64,000 bases of DNA from NCBI GenBank assembly GCA_006937955.1, contig SSNP01000131.1, positions 1,143,239 to 1,207,238 of the forward strand. The letters are read 5' to 3'. Shown piece by piece: positions 10,685 through 21,003 of the stretch (its first letter is position 1; the number at the start of each line of letters is the position of its first letter). Origin of the DNA: Pachypanchax playfairii. Its lineage: Eukaryota > Chordata > Actinopteri > Cyprinodontiformes > Aplocheilidae. The notes under the pieces are model-generated. The model was not told the DNA's origin and made no database searches. It saw only the letters and a program-made list of their open reading frames with translations. The translations under genes and the position numbers were made by a program.

Positions 10685-11560
10685 TTATGCAAAGAGAAAA
10701 GTTTTAAGTCTATTCTTAAAACTACACAAGGTGTCTGCCTCACGGATAAAAAGTGGAAACTGGTTCCACAGGAGAGGAGCCTGATAACTAAAAGCTCTTC
10801 CTCCCATTCTACTTTTAGAGACTCTAGGAACTACAAGCAGACCTGCAGTCTGAGAGTGAAGTGCTCTGTTAGGAACATATGGAACAATAAGATCTTTAAT
10901 ATAAGATGGAGCTTGGACGTTCAAGGCCTTATACGTCAAAAGTAAAATTTTAAACTTTATTCCGGATTTCACAGGGAGCCAATGAAGTGATGGAGGAAAT
11001 ATGGAGAAATATGATCTCTCCTTCTAACTCTCATCAGTACTGTAGCAGCAGCATTTTGGATCCGCTGGAGGCCTTTAACAGCACTATTAGAGCATCCTGA
11101 TAATAAAGAAATACAATAATCAAATGTAGAAGTAATAAATCCATCCATTTATCCATTTCTAAATCTGCTTTTTCCTGTTCAGGCTCATACAGAGCTGGTG
11201 AATATCTCCAGCAGTCATTTAGCGAGAGGCAGAGTTACACCCTGGTCAGGTTGCCAGTGCATAGAAGTAACAAACGCATGGAATAATTTTTCTGCATCAC
11301 TTTGAGTCAAAATGCTCCTAATTTTAGCAACATTATGCAGGTGGACGAGGTCATACTGGTAACATGTTTTATATGAAAGCATAAGACATGTCCTGGTCAA
11401 AGATAACACCCAGGTTTACATTAGCACTGAAGGCCTAATTAAGGCCATCCAAAGTAAGAGATGACTAACTTGTTGCTAAGATGCTCAGGTCCAAAACCCA
11501 CAACATTTGTCTTGTCTGAGTTTAGAAATAGAAAATTAAGGGCCATTCATTTCTATGTCT
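10685..11560 (-). pseudogene. L2/Rex-type LINE reverse transcriptase C-terminal half, interrupted
   Basis: On the minus strand, reading from about 11560 down to 10685, conserved blocks of fish L2/Rex-like reverse transcriptases appear in order: NSDKT..VVGFGPEHLS (~11525-11480), HNVAKIRSILTQSDAEKLFH then AFVTS (~11340-11265), and the C-terminal block FKILLLTYKALN..APSYIKDL...GGRAFSYQAPLLWN...FKNRLKTFLF ending at a stop at 10685. The last 95 codons are still open. The catalytic palm and endonuclease are missing (5' truncated). A 122-bp retro-insertion (11140-11261) splits the frame. L2-like clade is the best match from memory. Confidence 0.8.
11140..11261 (-). mobile_element. LINE/SINE 3'-tail insertion with 13-bp target duplication
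   Basis: The 122-bp segment starts TCCATCCATTTATCCATTTC and contains the common fish tail motif GCGAGAGGCAGAGTTACACC and CAGGTTGCCAGTGCA. It is flanked by TAGAAGTAATAAA (11127-11139) and TAGAAGTAACAAA (11262-11274), a 13-bp direct repeat with one mismatch. Duplications of this kind arise by target-primed reverse transcription. A GGATGGA-type 3' end (minus strand) lies at the left edge. It disrupted the L2-like LINE and is therefore younger. Confidence 0.75.
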
Positions 11561-12915
11561 TGAGTGCTGTGAGTTGAAGGTTTCCAGTCCTACTTTATTA
11601 ATACCCATGAGCTCATGTCATATACAACATTTTATTTTGAATTAAACTTTAGTCAGTGTGCGGCTAATGCTAGCATGTAGCTAATTAATATGATCAACAG
11701 CTAGCCATCATGACTAATAACCATGTAATCCACTTGCAACCTACACAAAAACCATCATCATCAATCATTTGTCTTTGGGACCCTATCACCCCTTTAGCCC
11801 CATTTACTATACAGTAGAATATCAACATTTATGTCTTCAGCTTGAAAACATGTCTGAAAGATGATAATCAACATTCATTACTATTAAAATCCTTTAACTT
11901 CTTCTGACCTACATTTTAGCACCAAGGAGATGCATCTTCAACAATAGGACAGAATGTCCTCGTTTTAAACAGTTAAATGATGTTGAAATATAATTAAATG
12001 TTGCTGTTAGCAACTTACCAGAAAAGCTCACATTATGTTGTGCTGTATTGCAGACGAATGGTCGGCAGTTTGACCACTGGAGATAGACACCAGCTCCCCC
12101 GTGTCCCCACACAGGAAAAAGCAGGTATAGAAACTGGATGAAGGAAATGGACAGTCATTAGCAAGAAAAGTCATATCATGTGTCAACATCATCCGAATAC
12201 AGTCCATGACTGTCATGACTTTAGAGACATGTGAGTGGAATAGAGCTGTCACTAATGCTATTAGTTAGACGTGTATAATTACACATTCTTCATTCATTCT
12301 TCATCTCCTGACAGCTCTTTCTTCTGAAAGGAAAGAAAAAGATTGTGGTGAAAAAGGTCTTTTAAGCACCTTAGACATCAGGCTTTGATATCAGGCCATT
12401 TAGTAATGCATACTTGATGTTAGACGGCTGAACACCTGCCATAAATATTCAAGTTATTAATCTATGATTATGGCTTTCAAGCTGAGAAGTAGCAGGGCAG
12501 CAACAAACTTTGTCACAGGTTAAAGACTGCAGCCTGAGGAAAGTTTAATCTTTATACATTTTACTTTTTATAATCTAAACAGCATGTGTAAATCACACAT
12601 CAAATAACATGTGACATTTCCCACATAAATTTGAAACAAAAGCATGGAAACATCATATGAGGAACATTGAATTTGTTTCACGTGTGAAAATAAGTGTGTG
12701 ATTTCTTGTCTGAGTCTGGAATGTTTCCAAGAGGCCAAATGTGTGGTTTTCACACAAAGCTAGTCAGTGTGTAGGGAGTAGTATATGAAGTAGTTTTGAT
12801 CACTACACATCGCAGAATCTGAATTTCTCCGGGATTTTTCCTTCAAACTGATTAAGTCGAATATTATCAATACTAACATGTTTATTTTGGGGTTCCTATC
12901 ATACCTAATTACAAG
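11561..12915. other. Intergenic, no gene recognised
   Basis: AT-rich, with short opposite-strand frames at 11909-12252 and 12568-12753 that overlap and lack motifs. No bounded repeat was fixed. Confidence 0.5.
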
Positions 12916-13148
12916 CAGGAGGTGTGTCTACCTTAATAAAATGGTAATGGTTGGTGAAATTAATGTCCTGTTTATGGCACATTAGTGTATGTGAGGGGCA
13001 AACTTTTCAAGATGGGTGGTGACCATGGTGGCCATTTTGAAGTCAGCCATCTTGGATCCAATTTTTGTTTTTTCAATAGGAAGAGGGTCATGTGACACAT
13101 CAAATTTATTGGTAATTTCACAAGAAAAACATGGCGTGCTTGGTTTTA

Positions 13149-13493
13149 GGCCTGGGGCAGCTGTGGCTCAGTGGTTAGAGTGGTCGTCCTCCAACTTGAA
13201 GGTTGGTGGATCGATCCCGACTTCCACCGCCACATGTCGAAGTTTCAAGTTTAATTATTTATAAAGCGCCAGTGTCCTTGGGCAAGACACTGAACCCCAT
13301 GTTGCCCCCCGATCTACGTATCGGGTTGTGAGTGTATGTGCGTATGTGAGTGTTAGCCCCTACCCTCTCCCCCCGGTTTACGTATCGGGTTGCGTGAATG
13401 GGTAAATGCAAAACCTTGTAGTATGAAAGCGCTTTGAGTGGTCTGAATGACTAGAAAAGCGCTATACAAATACAGGACATTTACCATTTACCA
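13149..13493 (+). mobile_element. tRNA-derived SINE inserted in the mariner left arm
   Basis: The A box TGGCTCAGTGG (~13164) and the B box GGATCGATCCC (~13207) fit RNA polymerase III promoter consensus, spaced as in tRNA genes. The body contains CCTTGGGCAAGACACTGAAC, two CG(T)ATCGGGTTG units and a tail GCGCTATACAAATACAGGAC ending in a repeated TTTACCA. TTTTA flanks both ends (13144-13148 and 13494-13498), and the uninterrupted site is shown by the right arm of the host element. A ~30-bp extra segment (about 13239-13269) is absent from sister copies. Confidence 0.85.
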
Positions 13494-13557
13494 TTTTAAT
13501 GTAACTTTATTCTTTCATTAGATATTTACAAGTTTCTCTTTGTTCACAGCCATTGAC

Positions 13558-14160
13558 ATGTTTAAGAGGTTAACACATTAGGAGCGAATCAAAATTGTGT
13601 TAATATCTGGTGAACGCAGTAACCGGGTCATTGCAGCAGATTTCAATGCAAGACACCCTACGAGACCACCCATCTCCCATGCTACAGTTAGCAAACTGCT
13701 TGCTAAGTTTCATGAAACTGGTTCTATGTTGGATTTGCCAAAACGTGGACGCATGAAAACTGTCACAAATGAAGAAACATCAGTGGCTGTCCTAGCTACA
13801 TTCAGCAAGAGCCCACAGCGTAGAACTCGCCGCATGGAGAGTGACATTAGTTGAACATCCCTTCAGCGGATATTAGCTACTCACAAATGGCACCCTTACA
13901 AACTCCAGTTACTGCAGCATCTCAATGAGGATGACCCAGATCGGCGCACAGAATTTGCAGAATGGGCAAAACAAAAATTGGAACAGGACCCTCAGTTCAC
14001 GCAGAAGATTTTGTTCAGTGATGAGGCCAACTTTTACGTGAATGGTGAAGTTAATAAACAAAACCCTCGCTATTGGTCTGACACTAACCCACATTGGATA
14101 GATTCCTCCAAGACTGTTGGAACAAAAAAAGTGATGGTATGGTGTGGCATATGGGATACA
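13558..14160 (+). pseudogene. Mariner/IS630-type transposase, C-terminally truncated
   Basis: The frame starts ATG at 13558 but has a TAG at codon 8 and a TGA near 13852. The N-terminal helix-turn-helix reads ERIKIVLISGERSNRV...ISHATVSKLLAKFHETGS (DUF4817-like HTH, from family knowledge), followed by a GRMKT linker. After the second stop comes LNEDDPDRRTEFAEWAKQK, then the first catalytic aspartate in LFSDEANFYVNG (Asp codon ~14020) and KVMVWCGIWD at ~14130-14160. Normal family members continue with two more catalytic acidic residues. Here the frame runs instead into an inverted copy of its own N-terminus, so it cannot encode an active enzyme. Confidence 0.8.
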
Positions 14161-14204
14161 AACACAATTTTGATCCGCTCCTCACGTGTTAACCTCTTCA
14201 ACAT
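14149..14204 (-). pseudogene. Second, inverted N-terminal copy of the mariner transposase
   Basis: Within the right arm, a minus-strand ATG at 14204 opens MLKRLTREERIKIV, matching the MFKRLTHxERIKIV start of the plus-strand transposase. After about 17 codons it meets the antisense of the main reading frame (VSHMPHHT...). Only the beginning of the helix-turn-helix is duplicated. It keeps a sense codon where the plus-strand copy has a stop. Confidence 0.65.
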
Positions 14205-14531
14205 GTCAGTGGCTGTGAACAAAGAGACACTTGTAAATATCTCATGAAAGAATAAAGTTACGTTAAAACCAAGCACACCATGTTTTTCTTGTGAAATTAC
14301 CAATAAGTTTGATGTGTCACATGACCCTCTTCCTATTGAAAGAAACAAAAGTTGGATCCAAGATGGCCAACTTCAAAATGGCCACCATGGTCATCAGCCA
14401 TCTTGAAAAGTTTGCCCCCTCACATAAACTAATGTGCCACAGACAGGACGTTAATATCACCAACCACTCCCATTTTATTAAGGTGTATCCATATAAATGG
14501 CCCACCCTAAGTAAATGTTTACTTTCTCCTG

Positions 14532-14675
14532 ACCCCTCCTTTCTCATGAGAATTTAGTGATCTTTCGGGACCAGCTGGATGTAACGCTAAAACGCTCCTG
14601 GTGGGAAAGGACGCACGGCTGATTGTGCAAGCAAAACGCTGCTCCCTGCTGACGCGTCTAGTGGAAAGAAGGGGT
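14532..14675. mobile_element. Short ACCCCT-tipped element (deletion derivative)
   Basis: Starts ACCCCTCCTTTCT and ends with an AGAAGGGGT-like inverse. The interior GATCTTTCGGGACCAGCTGG and CGCACGGCTGATTGTG match the right part of the larger relative at 36067-36607. It looks like an internally deleted copy of that family; no target duplication was resolved. Confidence 0.6.
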
Positions 14676-15685
14676 TGGAGTGCAGACTTTGCCAAGAAAA
14701 TCTGTCCAATACATTTAACTAGCGTCTCCACTACTTTGCATGCAGGAAGTTCTTCTGTTTGTTCAGACACACATTTCATTCTGTCTTGGTGGTCAGCAAG
14801 TAAAAACTTCTTATCTCTCCCCTGAATTTGCCTCATATGTTATTTGTTCTCCCCGTTTCTCTGGTCTCTGTCCTGTTGCCACCCTCCTCCTCACCCTTCT
14901 TCTCCCACTTTCACTCGAGCAAGAAGCGTCACAGTGTTTAGACTAATTGACAGCGCCTCTTGGGCATGACACAAATAGAGTCACAATTTACAAGTCAAAT
15001 CTGTATATGGAGCAGAGTGTGATTGGAAGGAAGCCAGGAGGAGCTGAGAATGCTGCTGGGAAGAAGAATGTGAAGTGTGTGAGTGTGTGTGTAGAACTGG
15101 ATGCAATATTGTAGCAGGGGATTTATAAAGAGCTTGGGAATTGTAAAAAAAAAAGCCTTACTAAGGTTTTAGAGCAGCTTTAGGGGACATTCATAACGTG
15201 TTAGGATAAAAGATTTATTTAATATGTTCAATATTTTTTAAAAAGCAACCGTCACAATATAAATGACAGGTTCCGGAATAGCGCTACAACTGGTGGCAGC
15301 TTGTTGGAGTAGCTCTGTGACTTAGCTAGCACTTGCTAGCATTTTTTTGTTCTTTTTGAGTATTTCTTGATGGTTTTTTCTTCTGGAAATATTTTCTAAA
15401 TACTTTTCTTCTGACTTGGGTGCTGTGCTGATTGAGTTTTTTGCTTGATTTGTCACTTTTTTGCCACTTGTTATGATGCGTAACCATGGCAACAAGAGAC
15501 TTGTTTACAAGTAAGAGCAGCTAACTGACATTTCTAAGGCTGAAATAATCCTCAAACTGAAACTCTGGATCCCTGATGAGCTCAAAAGAAGAAGACATGG
15601 ATGCAGAACAGGAGCAGAGTGAAGAGAGAGAAAGAGGAAGTTTAAACCTTCACTTCGTCAGTCATATTGACAAATGTGAGATCTC
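14676..15685. other. Intergenic, nothing recognised
   Basis: No gene is supported. Frames near 14601-14946 overlap on both strands. A short poly-A run occurs near 15147. Confidence 0.5.
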
Positions 15686-15699
15686 TTTGCTAAAAAAAT

Positions 15700-16238
15700 G
15701 GATGAACTTGAAACTCTGTTGAAATGCAGCATCATGTGTTTCACTGAGACATGGCTAAAGGGACATATCCTGGACTCCAGTGTGTCTCTGTCTGGCTTTC
15801 AAACAATACGGACAGACAGAGATTTGAAGAGGAGCGAAAAATGAAGAGGAGTTTGTCAGCTGATCACATCTGCAGTTACCTGTTGGGGGCGGAGCATCAG
15901 AGTATGTGACACGAGGAGGCTGAACAGATAGATATGGGGACTGATTCTGTCCTGGAGACTGAACTGGAGTCTCTTGAGTTGATTGTCCAAAGGAGGATGA
16001 AGAACATAATGGAAAACCCTCATCATCCTCTTCAGAAAACAGTAACTCAACAACAGAGTGTCTTCAGTCAGAAGATTCTTCATAATCCACTGCAGCACAG
16101 ACCGCTACAGGAGAACCTTCCTGTCCACATCTAGAACCTTCTATAATGGCTTCTTGAAGAATAACTGAGCTACAACAACACTTGAATTTCCCTTCGGGGA
16201 TTAATAAAGTATTTTTGATTGATTTGATTGATTTTGAT
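15700..16238 (+). pseudogene. LINE remnant: endonuclease piece joined to 3' end
   Basis: The plus-strand translation of 15725-15840 gives IMCFTETWLKGHILDSSVSL-like residues, the ETWL core of an AP-type LINE endonuclease. It is followed directly by the extreme C-terminal region: CWGRSIRVCDTRRLN (~15873-15918), and an STDRYRR-F-ST block near 16092-16130. The piece ends in a CTTCGGGGATTAATAAAG tail with TTGATTGATT repeats. The whole reverse transcriptase in between is deleted. Frame shifts are frequent. Related tails occur at 17281-17430 and 19445-19645. Confidence 0.7.
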
Positions 16239-17280
16239 TCCTGCAAAGAATCAAACTAAACTGATTCTCACTTTGACAGGAAGTCTGGGGTTTTTCTATT
16301 TCCTAATTATTCTTACTGTGCCTGTAATAAAAAAAAACCCTTCTCACAGGATAATTCTGCACCTTATCATGACATCCAAATGATCACATTGTGTCATTAA
16401 TGATGACATTATGATGCGTTGGCATTCCCTGGTAGGTACAACACCATGTTACCAGTGGGTCTGGCACATGGAGTGAAACTTTGCAGTTCAGGCTGCATAC
16501 CAACATCCGGATGATGAGCTGTAATCCAACAGCGAGTCCGACACCTGAACCGTTTGAGTTACACAAACATAACAAGGTTGTTGTGGTGCCAAGACCAAAA
16601 AGAGAGTCTGTTGCCATGTCCGTCTCATGTGTTGGCACTATGATAAGGAGCATATGCAGTGAGGTTTAGAGCAACGTGTTTGTGTCTGGATGCTAGTTCA
16701 ACGACATGAAAGGAATTTGGCTACAAGAAAACAGACATCCAAAAACAACAACATGCAAAAAAGCATAAAACTTCTTTTAAATGACAGACCAAACGGTTCA
16801 TGTTGAAGTTTAATGCCTATAAAGACATTGTACTGTATATTTCAACACAAAGTTTGTTGCTCTTTGAGTTTAAATTTTGAGTTCAATTTTAGTCTATGAC
16901 AATAAATTGTCCAGACTCCTGAAGAGCCCATATGTATTATGTATTGAAAATAAACTACAGGGGAAATGAGTTGCCACTAAAAGAAAAGATGGATTTCCTA
17001 CAAAGATAAATGTATTGCAGCTGTTCAGTTCTCTGATTAGGCTACTGCTTTGCGTTTCAGCACCAGATGCCACTTATGTCCAGCTGTCTGCCGTATGAGA
17101 CCTATAATTTGCAAGCAAGATGAAAATGTAAATAATAATTTATTAGTTTAATTATTATTATTGCATTATTATTAGATTGTAATTTACCATGTGTACAGAT
17201 TTGCCTCTGCTTCATTATGAAGGTACTTTTGTGTTGATTGTGTGAAAAAAAAACACTGAAAAATGAAAATAATGTTGGAA
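16239..17280. other. Intergenic, nothing recognised
   Basis: AT-rich with no supportable gene. The overlapping frames at 16384-16669 are on opposite strands and have no motif. Confidence 0.5.
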
Positions 17281-17440
17281 AACTTCAGCTTCTTCAGATC
17301 CAACACAGACCGCTACAGGAGATCTTTCCTGTCCACATCTAGAACTCTCTAGAACTCTCTCTGGAGAAACACTGAGTTACTACAACATCTCATTTTTCTT
17401 CAGGGATTAATAAAGTTTTACTTTGAATTGAATTTGAATG
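17281..17440 (+). repeat. LINE 3'-tail fragment
   Basis: Shares ACAGACCGCTACAGGAGA, CCTGTCCACATCTAGAAC and TTCAGGGATTAATAAAG with the LINE remnant at 16092-16210, in the same order. Ends in TTGAATTGAATTTGAAT simple repeats, the normal 3' end of the family. Only the tail is present, as expected of a severely 5'-truncated insertion. Confidence 0.75.
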
Positions 17441-17945
17441 AGAGCAGCGTTGCTCTCAGAACCAGCTGTCAGCTGATGTTGTGTTCTCTGACTAATTGTT
17501 GACTTTATCCCTTAAAACTATAGTCAAAATAAAAACTAAACATGTGGAAATTGTGTCCACTGAAGTCCACTGAAAGTATAATTTCTCAGATACTCCCAAA
17601 AATGAACAGCTGAATGATGGTCCTTCTTCAAAACATGTTTGTGGTCTTTTATCCTCGATCCATTCGAAAATCTTATATTAGATTCTTCACTTTCACACAT
17701 GAAATACAACAAATATACAGTATTAGTATTATTAAAGCAAAGATGATGATTGACAGGAAATGTCCTTTTTTTCTGGGGTGAATTATTACATAACATACTT
17801 CTATAACAATGTTTAAAAACAACAGTTTAAATTGGTTGTGTGACTTTTAAAGTGCATCTGTCACAAAAATGAAGACAGAGAATAAAAAAAAATGCTCCAA
17901 GTTAATATAAAACTATATTTTTTATCCAGTATTAATAGAATTATA
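17441..17945. other. Intergenic, nothing recognised
   Basis: AT-rich; the minus-strand frame at 17536-17796 has no recognisable domain. Confidence 0.5.
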
Positions 17946-17948
17946 GCC

Positions 17949-18868
17949 ATTCATTCTTCTCTGCTTATCCAGGCCTGGTCACGGGGGCAGCATCCTAAGC
18001 CCAGATTTCCTTCTCCCCAGCCACATCAGCTAGCTCCTCCAGGGGAACCCCGAGGCGTTCCCGGGACAACGGAGAGACATAGTCCCTCCGTGTCCTGGAT
18101 CTTCCCCTGAGCCTTCTCACCTCACCAGGGAGCTGTCCAGGAGGCATCCTGATCAGATGCCTGAGCCACCTCAACCGACTCCTCTCGATGTGGAGGAGCA
18201 GCGGCTCTACTCTGAGTCTCTCCCAGATGACCGAGCTTCTCACTCTATCTCTAAGTGAAAGCTCAGTCACCTTGCAGAGAAAACTCATTTTGGCCGCTTG
18301 TATCCACGCTCTCGTTCTTTTGATCACTACCCAAAGCTCATGACCATAGATGAGGGTAGGAACGTAGATCGACTGGTAAATCGAGAGCTTTGCTTTTTGG
18401 TTCACCACAACAAACTGGTACAGAAGCTGCACTGATCTGTCTGTTGATCTTGCACTCCAGCTTTCCCTCATTCGTGAACAAGACCCAGAGATACTTAAAC
18501 TCCTTCACTTGAGGAAGGTTCTCATCCCCAACCCACAAAGGGCATTCTACCTTTTTCCAGAAGTACTGATCCTTATCCCAGCAGCTTCGCACACGGCTGA
18601 GAATCGTTCCAGCGAAAGTTGGAGATCACTGTCTGATGCAGCCAACAGAACCACATCATCTGCAAAGAGCAGAGACGCAATTCTGAGGCCTTCAAACCAG
18701 ATCCCTTCAACACCTCAGCTGCACCTAGAAATTCTGTCTATAAAGAAAATGAACAGAATCGGTGACCACAGACAACCCTGGAGGAGTCCAACTCTCACCG
18801 GAAACAAGCTTGACTTCCTGCTGGCACTGTGGACCAAACTCTGACACCAGTCGTACATGGACCTAACA
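17949..18868 (-). pseudogene. Rex3/RTE-like non-LTR retrotransposon, 5' truncated
   Basis: On the minus strand, from 18868 downwards: a QGCxxSP-like region, the catalytic LFADDV block at about 18669-18652, CPLWVGDENLPQVKEFKYL near 18560-18500, then YQSIYVPTLIYGHELW, a RDRVRSS-IWE-LRVEPLLLH block, RSRLRWLRHLIRMPPGQLPG and ERLGVPLEELADVAGEKEIW close to the 3' end. These match the fish Rex3/RTE-type C-terminus as remembered. Frame shifts split the reading (for example near 18440). The 3' end is ATTCTTCTCTGCTTATCC. Length is about 0.9 kb of a ~3-kb element. Confidence 0.8.
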
Positions 18869-18959
18869 ATTCTTATTCTGAAAAAAAAAATCACAAATTA
18901 GCCCAAGTCAACATTGACAAGTCAGAAATTAAGGAAAGGGGGTGTAAATAAATGCAATT

Positions 18960-19800
18960 AGGGCATGTGGGTGCATTCGGTAATAACACTGTATTATGTA
19001 ATGATAATATATTATGTAATAAAAGTCCAAACAACTTTGTCCTTTCATTTTGTAGTAAAGCCACATTTTTATAAACTGACACATTTTGTAATAAACTACC
19101 CAAATGCATTATGTAATAAAATTTACCACATTGTATAACAAGTTATTACATTTTGAGAAAATTATTATGAAATTGACGTGACACACTATTTTTATAAAAA
19201 TGTTATGACATGGTGCATTATGTAATAACTATTCACATTAACACATTTTGCAAGCAATTGAGAATAAATCACCCATAAACTGCAGGATTTTAACCACACA
19301 TTTTTTAAAATAATTTATAATTAACCAACCAAAAGGATTGGAAAAATGTGAAGACATTCAGACAGCTGGACATACCCATTAAATTAAATTGACTAATATT
19401 TATTTGAATATGCATGTTTATGTTGAATTATTGCTCACTAAACAATCCAATTTAATTGTTCATGACACCTGCTCTGATGCTCCGCCCCCAACAGGCGACT
19501 GCAGATGTGATCACACTCTCCACAACAGACTTATAAAAGATCTTCAACATCTTGCTGCAAATGCTGAAGGATCTAAGCTTCCTGAGGAAGTCCAGTCTGC
19601 TCTGGTCCTTCCTAAAAATCAGCATCACAGTTGTGTCTCTAAAATGCAATATTGTAGTACATAATGCAGCAAAAGGTATTACATAATGTGTTGTGGTAGT
19701 TTATTACAAAATGTGGCTTTATTATAAAAGGAAATTACTCAGTTATTACATTTTAGACTTTTATTACATAATGTGGCTCAGCGGGGCATCACTAAGAATA
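18960..19800. repeat. Diverged inverted-repeat element rich in ATTATGTAATAA
   Basis: The left part (about 18985-19240) and right part (about 19650-19790) are inverted relatives. Both carry CATTATGTAATAAA, GTAGTAAAGCCACATTT or TAATAAAGCCACATTTT and CACATTTTGTAATAAAC-like words. The arms are imperfect and the ends are not fixed. A minus-strand LINE piece lies between them. Confidence 0.5.
19445..19645 (-). pseudogene. LINE reverse transcriptase C-terminal fragment
   Basis: The minus-strand frame from 19649 contains RKDQSRLDFLRKLRSFSICS, KMLKIFYKSVVESVI and VACWGRSI. This is the fish LINE block xKGQSRLYFLRRLxSF...LxxFYxSVVxS...CWG known from memory. It belongs to the same family as the plus-strand remnant at 15700, which begins its C-terminal piece at this CWGRSI motif. 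It sits within the ATTATGTAATAA inverted repeat. Confidence 0.7.
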
Positions 19801-20460
19801 CATATTGTTGGTAATGTGAAGCTAAAGCAGGTTTATAAAGATTTTGATCAGCTTTTCAGATCAAGTTTTCAGAAGTCTGATTTTTATCCCAGTACAGCAG
19901 AGGACAATATGGAGCTTTGGGATCATTCCCAATGGGCAGCTGAACAGTTGGACCAGTGCTTCAATGACACGAGGAAGACTTGTGCCCCAATTTTTTCTTG
20001 TTACTGAGTGTCAGCAGTGGTTTTTATTTTGTTCCCAATAAAAGAAGTTTACATGGCTGCCTAGAAAACAGACCTTTGAATGTTTTTTTCAAAGCTCCCT
20101 GACTGGGGAACATTAAAAGTTATCACTTTGATTTTATGTCTCTGTGCACACAGTGCTGCAGCTTCATTCTCTAAAATAGTTAGTGAGCAGTTATGCAATA
20201 CTGATTGGAAATAAAACGCATTTTTGATTTCTGAGGTCATAACAAGGACATAAGCCCAAATATATACATGTTACAAATCTGACAGAGGTTCTTAATACAT
20301 TGTATAGGAAAAATGAAAGACAGAAATGGATGTCTAATAATCTGTGGAAAATAAGGCATTTGTCAGAATGCACAATACACACTAAGATGAAAAATCAGTC
20401 TGAGCTGCAAAAGATGTTGGAGGTAGAATCATGATTCTGGGTTGTATCTCAGAGTTCTGA
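19801..20460. other. Intergenic, nothing recognised
   Basis: A plus-strand frame near 19693-20007 has no motif; the remainder is AT-rich. Confidence 0.45.
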
Positions 20461-20499
20461 CAACATGCAAAACTTGAGGTGGGATGTGTCATCATGTAT

Positions 20500-20790
20500 G
20501 AGAACCTGGACAGAACCAGGCCCTGATATGATTCACGACTACTGGTTGAAGAAGCTAGCAGCAGTCAATGAGCGCCTGGCAGCACAAATGGATCATCTGC
20601 TAAGGGATGGGATGCACCCTGAATGGCAAACCGAAGGGCATACGATCCTGTTCCTGAAAGAACCTTTAAAGGGGACAGTTCTATCCAACTATCAGCTAAT
20701 AACATGGCAGACATCCTAGGGCACATGGATCAACACATGAGCACAGCTCAGAAGGACACTGACAAAACAACCAGAGGAGGAAGTGAATGA
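20500..20790 (+). pseudogene. LINE reverse transcriptase N-terminal palm fragment
   Basis: Plus-strand residues PGPDMIHDYWLKKL...LAAQMDHLLRDGMHPEWQTEGHT, then LKGTVLSNYQLIT. After a frame change comes ILGHMDQHMSTAQKD. This corresponds to the KAPGPDxIxxxWLKKL...PSNYRPIT...AQKG region at the start of the reverse transcriptase palm in a fish LINE with similarity to R2/R4-type elements (clade uncertain). Catalytic blocks beyond are missing. Confidence 0.65.
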
Positions 20791-20854
20791 GGAATTTATC
20801 TACATACAGTATATATGTAGATATGTATGGACGGTGGTTATATGCACAACGCAA

Positions 20855-20980
20855 TTTGATATGCCTTTATTGTCCCACGGGGGGAAATTACATGGAGATA
20901 CAGAGAACAGCTTGACCGTCACTCTCCCAGCAGCCACGCCCTTAAGGCCGGCGCACGTTGCTCTGGTCAGCCAAGGTAAC
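20855..20980 (-). repeat. Possible LINE 3' tail
   Basis: The reverse strand reads AATTTCCCCCCGTGGGACAAT followed by AAAGG, resembling the conserved AATTTCCCC...GGGAxxAATAAAG tail of fish LINEs. It is short and its boundaries are unclear. Confidence 0.4.
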
Positions 20981-21003
20981 AAAGGGGAATACATACATAT
21001 ATA

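Larger units (their letters stand above)
12925..14507. mobile_element. Tc1/mariner-superfamily foldback element
   Basis: Long inverted arms: the left arm runs about 12930-13612 (interrupted by a SINE at 13149-13493) and the right arm about 14149-14507. Shared blocks include CCTTAATAAAATGG, GGCACATTAGT, AACTTTTCAAGATGG, GACCATGGTGGCCATTTTGA and GGAAGAGGGTCATGTGACAC. The right tip GGGTGGGCCATTTATATGG (read inward) is bordered by TA at 14508-14509; the left tip has decayed. Both arms extend into the transposase start codon region, so each arm carries an N-terminal coding copy. The transposase between them lacks its C-terminal part. Confidence 0.85.

Noticed and set aside
13164..13220. Possible functional tRNA gene from good A and B boxes
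   Set aside because: No acceptor stem or cloverleaf fits; the boxes belong to a multicopy SINE.
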